NCBI GenBank assembly: GCA_944326495.1
Contig: CALVEE010000024.1
Location: forward strand, 1-5,592
Source: Candidatus Gastranaerophilales bacterium
Lineage (GTDB): Bacteria > Cyanobacteriota > Vampirovibrionia > Gastranaerophilales > Gastranaerophilaceae
Direction of reading: 5' to 3'
DNA: 5,592 nucleotides
In this document: piece by piece, positions 1 through 4,364 of the stretch
Layout: each line of letters starts with the position of its first letter
Position numbering within the stretch: position 1 is the stretch's first letter
Made by a program: the position numbers and the translations under genes
Notes under the pieces: model-generated
The model's database searches: none
What the model was told of the DNA's origin: nothing
Seen by the model: only the letters and a program-made list of their open reading frames with translations

Positions 1-4
1 ATTT

Positions 5-88
5 CTAATACTCAACTGGCGTTTCGTATTGAAATTCTATCCTCTGTCTTGGATTTGCTCCACGCTCACAGAACTTCACCTTTAAGCC
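5..88 (-). pseudogene. Possible 3' remnant of a transposase-like gene
   Basis: On the minus strand a frame runs from a stop at 89-91 to a TAG at 5-7 and ends with NPRQRIEFQYETPVEY. The final pattern (N, R, aromatic/hydrophobic, Y-x-TPxEY, stop) resembles the C-terminal end of DDE integrase-core transposases of the IS3 type, which often close with a Y-x-TP-x-E-[YF] motif. The same frame continues upstream beyond the in-frame TGA for about 13 residues. No DDE catalytic residues and no terminal inverted repeats are visible, so this is at best a decayed stub and may be chance. Confidence 0.2.
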
Positions 89-128
89 TCACGGCTTAGC
101 AGGTTCAGTCTGTTCGCTATCCGGACTA

Positions 129-326
129 TACATTTACCCCTCCGTCCGCAAATCCTCTCCCTGCGGGAGAGGAGCAGCCGTGTTTGAGGCGGGAGCCGAA
201 AACTACGGATGCGGTGAGGGGGCAGCTAGTACGAGCAAATAAAAAAATATGAAACGAATTTTGAAAGAACAGTGGGGTTAGATAGTATAATTACAAGTTA
301 ATTTTGGACAAATATGCACAACCGAC
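129..326. repeat. R1 repeat, copy 1 (GC-rich hairpin plus AT-rich tail)
   Basis: Copy 1 of a direct repeat whose partner lies 298 bp downstream. It starts at TACATTTAC (129-137) and contains a perfect hairpin with arms CCTCTCCC/GGGAGAGG around TGC (154-172). It reaches GGTGAGGGGGCAG at 225, then continues as an AT-rich tail to about 326. The C-rich stretch near 138-149 can pair with the G-rich end near 212-222, giving an outer stem that copy 2 lacks. Segment 154-225 matches copy 2 at 71 of 72 positions; the tail 226-326 matches at about 73 of 101 without gaps (hand counts). Confidence 0.85.
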
Positions 327-346
327 AAAACCTCAGTCTCAATCAG

Positions 347-410
347 CACCCACCCCTCCCCTCCCTCAAAAGGGAGGGAGCAGGCGCCAAGCTTATAGTG
401 TTCCGTTCCT
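347..410 (-). repeat. R2 repeat, left-end copy, inverted relative to the right-end copies
   Basis: The C-rich run at 347-367, the hairpin CCCTCCCT/AGGGAGGG-like arms and the following GCGCCAAGC-TATAG-GTTCC segment match the reverse complement of roughly 5473-5540. The correspondence includes the CCAAGC[G/T]TATAG[C/T]GTTCC stretch. This shows one repeat family at both ends of the window, in opposite orientation and about 5.1 kb apart. The minus strand carries four G-runs of three or four bases between 349 and 365, a canonical G-quadruplex pattern. Confidence 0.75.
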
Positions 411-443
411 AATAAACACAAGTGGCCAAATAAAAACAGAAAG

Positions 444-624
444 TACATTTACCTCTCCCTGCGGGAGAGGAGCAGCCGTGTTTGAGGCGAGAGCCGAAAA
501 CTACGGATGCGGTGAGGGGGCAGACAGTAAGAACAAACAAAAAATTATAAAGTAAATTTTAAAAAGACAGCTTGTTTAGATAATATAATTAGAAGTTATT
601 ATTGGGAAGAAATGTCCAACCGGC
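444..624. repeat. R1 repeat, copy 2
   Basis: Second direct copy, offset 298 bp from copy 1. It begins with the same TACATTTAC (444-452) but lacks the roughly 15-bp insertion that copy 1 carries before the hairpin. The hairpin (452-470) and the GC-rich body to 523 are nearly identical to copy 1. The AT-rich tail 524-624 is clearly homologous but much more diverged. The R2 copy at 347-410 lies between the two R1 copies. Confidence 0.85.
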
Positions 625-696
625 CTTACTCTTGCAAAAAGAGAGCAGGAAGAAGGTGATATTTATCTCCAGGATATCAACATGTTCAATTTATAG
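589..696 (+). pseudogene. Coding-like C-terminal scrap converging on the recombinase gene
   Basis: After a TAA at 586-588 a plus-strand frame stays open to a TAG at 694-696. Its last part reads LTLAKREQEEGDIYLQDI and a few further residues, a charged, helix-like stretch that looks more like real protein than random translation. There is no start codon with a ribosome binding site, and the upstream part lies in the R1 tail, so at most it is the 3' end of a lost gene. It overlaps the 3' end of the recombinase gene by about 11 bp, as converging genes sometimes do. The family is not recognised. Confidence 0.2.
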
Positions 697-1531
697 AAAA
701 ATAAACTTCTTTTAAGCGTTTTTTACTGATGTGGGTATACAATTGCGTTGTAGAAACATCGCTGTGTCCGAGAAGCTCCTGAACGACTCTTAAATCAGCC
801 CCGTTTTCCAAAAGATGGGTCGCAAAACTGTGCCTTAATGTGTGCGGAGAAATATTTTTATGAATAAGTTTTCCCTGATTATGTATAAATGTATAAATAT
901 CCTGACGCGTTATAAATCTGCCGGTTTCTAGTATAAGAAGCCTTCTGGTATTCAGGTTATATTTCTTTACGAGCAAATCTCGTTGGGGGAGGTATTCTTT
1001 TATGACATTTTTAGCTTTTTCTCCCATTGGAATAAGTCTTTCTTTAGAGCCTTTCCCAAAGCAGCGGACGTATTTTGAAGATAAATCAATATCGGTAATT
1101 TTCAAATTAACAAGCTCCGAAACCCGCAATCCGCAGCTGTATAGAAGCTCCATTATGACATGCTCTAAAGGCGTTAAATTATTATGAAGCATTTCTTCAA
1201 TTTCTTTGATAGAAATAACTTTTGGAAGCCTTTGCGGAGTTTTTGGCTGTTCAAGAGTTGAAGCCGGATTTTTATTAATAATTCCCGAAGAAGATGCCCA
1301 TTTAAAGAACCCCCTTAAAGACGCTACTTTTCTTATAATACTCGTCGGAGCGAGTTTCTTTGCTCTTAAACTCCTAATATGAGAATTAATCTTGATTCTG
1401 TCAATAAGAGCTATATCATCATTATCTTTGGCAAAATCCGACAAGTCACGCCTATAAGCATCTATCGTATTCTGCGATAAACCCTTTTCAAGCTCTAAGT
1501 ATTCTAAATATTGCGCAATAATTTGAAACAT
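686..1531 (-). CDS. xerD: Site-specific tyrosine recombinase, XerD-like
   Basis: A phage-integrase-family tyrosine recombinase of 281 residues, slightly shorter than the usual 295-300. The N-terminal SAM-like DNA-binding domain spans about residues 1-95 and the catalytic domain about 105-275. All six active-site positions are visible: R136 (GLRVSEL), K160 (GKGSKER), H230 and R233 (SPHTLRHSF), H256 (LLGHSD) and the nucleophile Y265 (TTQLYTH). Their spacings (24, 26 and 9 residues between the landmark pairs) equal those of E. coli XerD. PQRLPK at 99-104, TRQ at 208-210 and LRVVQELLGHSD favour XerD over XerC, but a single-Xer system is possible. Its expected job is resolving chromosome dimers at dif with FtsK. 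The ATG start fits the family N-terminus, but no Shine-Dalgarno is visible upstream. A TATACT element 12-17 bp upstream of the start suggests a very short leader. The gene diverges from fabD. Confidence 0.93.
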   Translation of the reverse strand: MFQIIAQYLEYLELEKGLSQNTIDAYRRDLSDFAKDNDDIALIDRIKINSHIRSLRAKKLAPTSIIRKVASLRGFFKWASSSGIINKNPASTLEQPKTPQRLPKVISIKEIEEMLHNNLTPLEHVIMELLYSCGLRVSELVNLKITDIDLSSKYVRCFGKGSKERLIPMGEKAKNVIKEYLPQRDLLVKKYNLNTRRLLILETGRFITRQDIYTFIHNQGKLIHKNISPHTLRHSFATHLLENGADLRVVQELLGHSDVSTTQLYTHISKKRLKEVYFSIN

Positions 1532-1559
1532 ATTTCGTATATGAAGTATAATATGATTT
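1532..1559. other. Weak dif-like 28-mer adjoining the recombinase start
   Basis: The 28 bp directly upstream of the recombinase ATG can be divided as XerC/XerD-type arms: ATTTCGTATAT, a 6-bp centre GAAGTA, and TAATATGATTT. By hand it matches E. coli dif (recalled from memory) at 14 of 28 positions, mostly in the inner parts of the arms. In AT-rich DNA this is only modestly above chance. It overlaps the probable promoter of the gene and could simply be promoter sequence. Confidence 0.15.
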
Positions 1560-1781
1560 CATAGATAAAAAAACCGCCAAATACAGTAAATTAAATACTT
1601 CATATTATTTAGAAATTTTATTGTTCCAGTGACAATACAGCAGAAGCGTTAAAACAGATATCTGGGAATTTGTGAAAAAATATATATACACTTCTTTCTG
1701 TTTTTGTTATACTTTTTTGTAAGTATAGTTTTGGGTCTATAAAGGCTGGAAATAAAAGAATATATAGTAAGGAGTATAAAT
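1532..1781. promoter_or_regulatory. Divergent intergenic region between xerD and fabD
   Basis: This 250-bp AT-rich spacer must hold the promoters of both flanking genes. On the minus strand TATACT (1543-1548 read in reverse) is a good -10 candidate for the recombinase, with only a T-run near -35. For fabD the best candidates are TATACT at 1708-1713 and TATAAA at 1738-1743, the latter with TTGTAA at 1717-1722 but a short 15-bp spacer. An 11-bp inverted repeat (ATATGAAGTAT at 1539-1549, ATACTTCATAT at 1595-1605) flanks a 45-bp AT-rich segment and could be an operator. A weak hairpin, ATTGT/ACAAT, lies at 1620-1636. The fabD Shine-Dalgarno TAAGGAG is at 1768-1774. Confidence 0.4.
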
Positions 1782-2729
1782 ATGGTTAAGAAGATTGCGT
1801 TTTTGTTCCCAGGACAGGGTTCACAGTCTGTCGGCATGGGAAAAGATTTGTATGAAAATTTTGAAGCGGCTAAAAAAGTTTATGATACTGCCGATAAAGT
1901 TTTAGGAAAAAGTATTACGACAATTTGCTTTGAAGGGCCTGAAGAAGATTTAAAACAGACAATTAATACACAGCCTTCAATTGTTACAACTTCTATTGCA
2001 GCTATGGAAGCTTTGAAATCGCAATTGGATATTACTCCGGATTTTACGGCAGGACACAGCTTAGGTGAATATTGCGCTATGTTTACAGCAGGTGTTATGG
2101 ATTTAGAGACTACTCTTAAATTAATCCAGAAACGCGCAGATTTAATGGGGGCAACAAAAGGCGGTTCTATGGCAGCTGTGCTTAACGCAACCGAAGAACA
2201 GTTAAAAGCAGGCTTGGAAGAAGGCTCGAAAGTCGGTTATGTTGATGTTGCAAACTATAATTCCCCGGCTCAAGTAGTAATCACAGGTGATAGTGATGCA
2301 GTAAAAGCCGCATCTGATTATCTTCTTGCAAACGGCGTAAGAAGAGTTGTTCCGCTTGCAGTTTCCGGCGCTTTCCACTCTAAATTCATGGAAAAAGCAG
2401 GAGAAGAATTTGCATCATTTGTAAAAGATTTTAACCTAAGTGATGCAAAACTGCCTGTTATTACAAATGTAGACGCTGAAATTACAACAAAATCAGATGA
2501 TTTCAAATCCAAAATGCCGCGCCAGATTTCATCTTCTGTATATTGGACTCAAACAATCCAAAAAATGGCAGAAGAAGGTGTCGATACATTTATTGAAATC
2601 GGCCCCGGAAAAGTTCTTGCAGGATTAAACAAAAAAATTGCTCCCGAAGCAACGGTATATAACGTATTTGATAAAGCTTCACTTGAAGCAACAGTAGCTG
2701 CACTAAAAGAACAAATGGCTGGAGTGTAG
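1782..2729 (+). CDS. fabD: Malonyl-CoA:ACP transacylase FabD
   Basis: Transfers the malonyl group from malonyl-CoA to the phosphopantetheine thiol of acyl carrier protein, supplying the extender unit for cytoplasmic type II fatty-acid synthesis. At 315 residues it is about the normal family length (roughly 310). The N-terminal PGQGSQ (10-15) contributes the oxyanion-hole Gln12. GHSLG (91-95) holds nucleophile Ser93. Arg118 (QKRADLM) binds the malonyl carboxylate, His199 (GAFHS) is the catalytic base and Gln248 lies in MPRQISSSVYW. The closing segment FIEIGPGKVL (270-279) is typical. The start is supported by TAAGGAG seven bases upstream. Three consecutive in-frame TAG codons end the gene, the third lying in the R3 repeat. 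The next gene in the same direction is the ORF6N passenger, then fabG, so co-transcription is likely. No fabH or acpP is seen nearby in the window. Confidence 0.97.
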   Translation: MVKKIAFLFPGQGSQSVGMGKDLYENFEAAKKVYDTADKVLGKSITTICFEGPEEDLKQTINTQPSIVTTSIAAMEALKSQLDITPDFTAGHSLGEYCAMFTAGVMDLETTLKLIQKRADLMGATKGGSMAAVLNATEEQLKAGLEEGSKVGYVDVANYNSPAQVVITGDSDAVKAASDYLLANGVRRVVPLAVSGAFHSKFMEKAGEEFASFVKDFNLSDAKLPVITNVDAEITTKSDDFKSKMPRQISSSVYWTQTIQKMAEEGVDTFIEIGPGKVLAGLNKKIAPEATVYNVFDKASLEATVAALKEQMAGV

Positions 2730-2731
2730 TA

Positions 2732-2757
2732 GTAGGTCAGGCATTGCCTGACAAAAA
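2732..2757 (+). repeat. R3 palindromic repeat, copy 1
   Basis: GTAG, then the 17-bp near-perfect palindrome GTCAGGCATTGCCTGAC (2736-2752), then AAAAA. It starts three bases after the fabD stop codon. It matches copy 2 at 3336-3361 at 25 of 26 positions in the same orientation; the only difference is the central base, which also flips when a palindrome is inverted. Copies 1 and 2 bracket the ORF6N gene. The A-run follows the palindrome, so it does not have the shape of a terminator for fabD. Confidence 0.9.
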
Positions 2758-2769
2758 CATAAAACAAAA

Positions 2770-3330
2770 ATGGATAATTTAGCATTAGTTAAAAACTTAA
2801 TATACGATATACGCGGGCAGAAGGTTATGCTTGACTTTGAGCTTGCTGAATTGTATGAGGTGGAAACGAAAAAATTAAACCAGGCTGTAAAACGTAATAA
2901 GGATCGTTTCCCGGAGGATTTTGTTTTTCAGCTTACAAGCGAGGAATGGAAAGTTTTGAGGTGCCAAATTGGCACCTCAAAAGAAGAAGAATTTTTGAGG
3001 TCACAATTTGTGACCTCAAAAAAGAAAATAGAAACAAGAGGCGGTCGACAATACCTTCCCTATGCTTTTACTGAACAAGGTGTTGCCATGCTTTCAGGTG
3101 TTTTAAAGAGCCGGAGAGCAGTTGAAGTTAATATCCAAATTATGCGGACTTTTGTTAAATTAAGGCAATGGGCGCTGGACAGCAAGGAATTCGGACAGAG
3201 ACTTCTTGACTTAGAAAAGTATTTTATGGAACATTGTAGTGATAACGAAAAAGATATCAAAAGAATTTATGAAGCAATAGATTTGCTTATGGACAGAACA
3301 AAACCCGGTGAGGTCGGGTTTAAAGTTTAA
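2770..3330 (+). CDS. ORF6N domain-containing protein (phage-like DNA-binding family)
   Basis: A 186-residue protein whose N-terminal half matches the ORF6N family known from phages and bacterial accessory regions, where it accompanies KilA-N/Bro-type DNA-binding proteins. Visible hallmarks are IRGQKVMLD (14-22), LAELYEVETKKLNQAVKRN (25-43), RFPEDFVFQLT (46-56), YLPYAFTEQGVAMLSGVLKS (95-114) and NIQIMRTFVKLR (121-132). The C-terminal part (about 133-175) is charged and probably helical or coiled-coil, and the end GFKV resembles the family's usual GF terminus. A 13-residue tandem duplication occupies about 63-88 (LRCQIGTSK, then LRSQFVTSK), encoded by two DNA palindromes. The start fits the family, but no Shine-Dalgarno precedes it, only A-rich sequence, unlike fabD and fabG. 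It lies 40 bp after fabD and 53 bp before fabG and probably rides on their transcript. Its cellular role is unknown; DNA binding is inferred from the family. Confidence 0.9.
   Translation: MDNLALVKNLIYDIRGQKVMLDFELAELYEVETKKLNQAVKRNKDRFPEDFVFQLTSEEWKVLRCQIGTSKEEEFLRSQFVTSKKKIETRGGRQYLPYAFTEQGVAMLSGVLKSRRAVEVNIQIMRTFVKLRQWALDSKEFGQRLLDLEKYFMEHCSDNEKDIKRIYEAIDLLMDRTKPGEVGFKV
2954..2982. repeat. Intragenic palindrome P1 in the ORF6N gene
   Basis: A perfect 29-bp palindrome: arms TTTTGAGGTGCCAA and TTGGCACCTCAAAA around one central A. It encodes LRCQIGTSK (residues 63-71). It can form a DNA cruciform or an RNA hairpin of 13-14 pairs. The arms end in an A-run rather than a U-run on either strand, so it is not a terminator. 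Confidence 0.9.
2992..3022. repeat. Intragenic palindrome P2 in the ORF6N gene
   Basis: A perfect 31-bp palindrome: arms TTTTTGAGGTCACAA and TTGTGACCTCAAAAA around one central T. It encodes LRSQFVTSK (residues 76-84). Aligned to P1 at a 39-bp offset, it differs at five positions: the central base and two pairs of mutually complementary sites (a G:C to C:G swap and a C:G to A:T swap). Every substitution is therefore matched in the opposite arm. Confidence 0.9.
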
Positions 3331-3335
3331 GAATT

Positions 3336-3361
3336 GTAGGTCAGGCAATGCCTGACAAAAA
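3336..3361 (+). repeat. R3 palindromic repeat, copy 2
   Basis: GTAG, palindrome GTCAGGCAATGCCTGAC (3340-3356), then AAAAA. It lies five bases after the ORF6N stop codon and just ahead of the fabG ribosome binding site. It has the same orientation and flanks as copy 1, 604 bp away, so the pair could recombine and remove the ORF6N gene while leaving one copy behind. Confidence 0.9.
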
Positions 3362-3383
3362 TTTAAGATAAGGAGAAAGATTA

Positions 3384-4115
3384 ATGACAGAAAGAAAAAT
3401 TGCTTTAATTACAGGCGGCTCACGTGGTATCGGTTTAGCTTGCGCTATTGAACTTGCAAAAGCAGGATGCGACATTATTATTAACGATATTTGCGAGGCT
3501 GAAAAAGCTCAACCGGCTTTAGACGAAATCAAGGCTTGCGGAGTTAACGCTTATTTTTATCAATTTGATGTTTCAAATGATGAGCAGGTTCAGGCTGCTG
3601 TTGATAAAATGATTGCTGAACACGGTAAAATCGATATCTTGCTTAACAACGCTGGTATTACAAAAGACGGTTTGTTTGTAAGAATGGATATGGAACAGTG
3701 GGAAAGAGTTATTAAGATTAACTTAACAAGTGCTTATTGCGTAACTCATGCTGTAATCAAATATATGATGAAGGCTCGTCAGGGTTCTATTATCAACATG
3801 TCAAGTATCGTAGGGCGCCACGGTAATGCAGGTCAGGCAAACTATTCGGCTTCAAAAGCTGGCTTAATCGGTTTGACTCAAACACTTGCAAAAGAATTTG
3901 GCTCACGCGGTATCAGAGTAAATGCTGTATGCCCTGGTTTCATTCAAACAGCTATGACACACGATTTAGCTAACATTGATGAATACTTAAAAGCTATTCC
4001 GATGAAGAGATTAGGCACTCCTGAAGATATTGCTAAGGTTGTTAAATTCTTAGCTCTTGATACTGATTATGTAACAGGTCAGGCAATCGAAGTAGCAGGC
4101 GGTTTGATGATATAG
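3384..4115 (+). CDS. fabG: 3-oxoacyl-[ACP] reductase FabG
   Basis: An NADPH-dependent short-chain dehydrogenase/reductase that reduces 3-oxoacyl-ACP to 3-hydroxyacyl-ACP, the first reduction of each elongation round. Its 243 residues are the normal length. The Rossmann nucleotide-binding motif TGGSRGIG is at 10-17, NNAG at 88-91, and the catalytic tetrad is Asn113, Ser141, Tyr154 and Lys158 (YSASK). The Ser-to-Tyr spacing of 13 equals that of E. coli FabG. VNAVCPGFIQTAMT (179-192) and the end VTGQAIEVAGGLMI are characteristic. TAAGGAG ends eight bases before the ATG and supports the start. It is the last gene of the fabD-ORF6N-fabG unit and is followed by a strong hairpin. SDR enzymes can be misassigned, but close adjacency to fabD and the FabG-typical ends make FabG the best call. 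Confidence 0.94.
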   Translation: MTERKIALITGGSRGIGLACAIELAKAGCDIIINDICEAEKAQPALDEIKACGVNAYFYQFDVSNDEQVQAAVDKMIAEHGKIDILLNNAGITKDGLFVRMDMEQWERVIKINLTSAYCVTHAVIKYMMKARQGSIINMSSIVGRHGNAGQANYSASKAGLIGLTQTLAKEFGSRGIRVNAVCPGFIQTAMTHDLANIDEYLKAIPMKRLGTPEDIAKVVKFLALDTDYVTGQAIEVAGGLMI

Positions 4116-4139
4116 TTTATTTTTTAGATAAAATTAAAA

Positions 4140-4186
4140 TGCGGGGCGGTAAGAATTACCGCCCCGCAATATTATTTATAATTTTT
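4140..4186 (+). terminator. Rho-independent terminator after fabG, possibly bidirectional
   Basis: Perfect 12-bp GC-rich arms GCGGGGCGGTAA (4141-4152) and TTACCGCCCCGC (4156-4167) with a GAA loop, extended by one outer T:A pair. The stem lies 25 bp after the fabG stop and is followed by an interrupted T-rich tract ending in TTTTT at 4182-4186. Read on the minus strand it is also followed by a T-rich run, so it could serve the minus-strand remnant at 4176-4250 as well. Confidence 0.85.
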
Positions 4187-4250
4187 CTCTATAAATTGCG
4201 GTAACAATCTCATCGTATTTTTTGCGCACTTTTTCTGCATGCTCCAAAAG
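4176..4250 (-). pseudogene. C-terminal remnant of an unidentified gene, minus strand
   Basis: The minus-strand frame ending at TAA (4176-4178) reads EHAEKVRKKYDEIVTAIYR plus REKL-type closing residues (the last R is shared). It is strongly helical and lysine-rich, typical of a genuine protein tail. The stop codon is followed directly by the bidirectional-looking terminator. Upstream the frame enters R3 copy 3 and reaches a stop at 4275-4277, so the N-terminal part is missing. It lies on the dapF strand and may once have been the next gene downstream. Family not recognised. Confidence 0.5.
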
Positions 4251-4285
4251 TCTGTAGGTCAAGCAATGCCTAATCTACAGACTTT
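4247..4285. repeat. R3 palindromic repeat, copy 3 (full-length arms, decayed centre)
   Basis: Outer arms AAAGTCTGTAG (4247-4257) and CTACAGACTTT (4275-4285) are perfectly complementary. They enclose a degenerate core (4258-4274) that differs from GTCAGGCAATGCCTGAC at three positions, all G:C to A:T transitions. This copy reveals that the full element is longer than the 17-bp core. It sits at the point where two truncated coding frames meet. Confidence 0.85.
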
Positions 4286-4286
4286 A

Positions 4287-4364
4287 AGACATAGAGGTGT
4301 GGATAAAGAACATCTTGATTTAATGAAAGACTTAGATAATTCTGCAAAAATAATCGGAGAATAA
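4287..4364 (+). pseudogene. C-terminal remnant of an unidentified gene, plus strand
   Basis: Immediately right of R3 copy 3, a plus-strand frame reads RGVDKEHLDLMKDLDNSA and ends in TAA at 4362-4364, abutting the dapF stop at 4365 with no gap. The sequence is amphipathic and helix-like with sensible codon use. The frame is open through the repeat back to an ATG at 4239, which would give a 41-residue product, but that ATG has no Shine-Dalgarno and its first half is repeat or antisense sequence. A truncated gene is more likely than a small real one. Family not recognised. Confidence 0.4.

Larger units (their letters stand above)
1..685. other. Gene-poor, repeat-rich intergenic block
   Basis: No convincing intact gene is visible on either strand before the recombinase gene. 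The stretch holds two copies of the R1 hairpin repeat, one inverted copy of the R2 repeat family and two short coding-like tails (5-88 minus; 589-696 plus). The one long open frame (304-555, plus) is made of repeat sequence and begins with TTG without a ribosome binding site, so it is not called. The small hairpin TAAGCC-TCAC-GGCTTA lies at 84-99. The rest is AT-rich filler. Confidence 0.7.

Noticed and set aside
304..555. 83-codon open frame on the plus strand
   Set aside because: Starts at TTG without a ribosome binding site and is a translation of the R1 and R2 repeats, giving low-complexity PTPPLP- and GCGEG-type peptide.
1002..1187. Open frame on the plus strand opposite the recombinase
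   Set aside because: Lies wholly antisense to the catalytic domain of an intact, well-conserved gene; no ribosome binding site.
1649..1837. Minus-strand open frame across the fabD start
   Set aside because: Overlaps the fabD leader and 5' end; product is AT-driven and hydrophobic without family features.
2318..2785. Minus-strand open frames (2318-2512 and 2549-2785)
   Set aside because: Antisense shadows of fabD; no supporting signals.
2954..3022. Intragenic palindromes as transcription terminators
   Set aside because: Followed by A-runs, not T-runs, on both strands, and located mid-gene in an intact frame with fabG downstream.
3060..3260. Minus-strand open frame inside the ORF6N gene
   Set aside because: Antisense shadow of the conserved ORF6N coding sequence.
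3831..4087. R3-like GGTCAGGCAA strings inside fabG (3831-3840 and 4076-4087)
   Set aside because: They encode conserved FabG residues (GQAN and TGQAI) and lack the second palindrome arm, so they are codon coincidences.
4239..4364. A 41-residue small protein starting at ATG 4239
   Set aside because: No Shine-Dalgarno, and the first half is antisense to another coding tail and repeat sequence; better read as a truncated gene.
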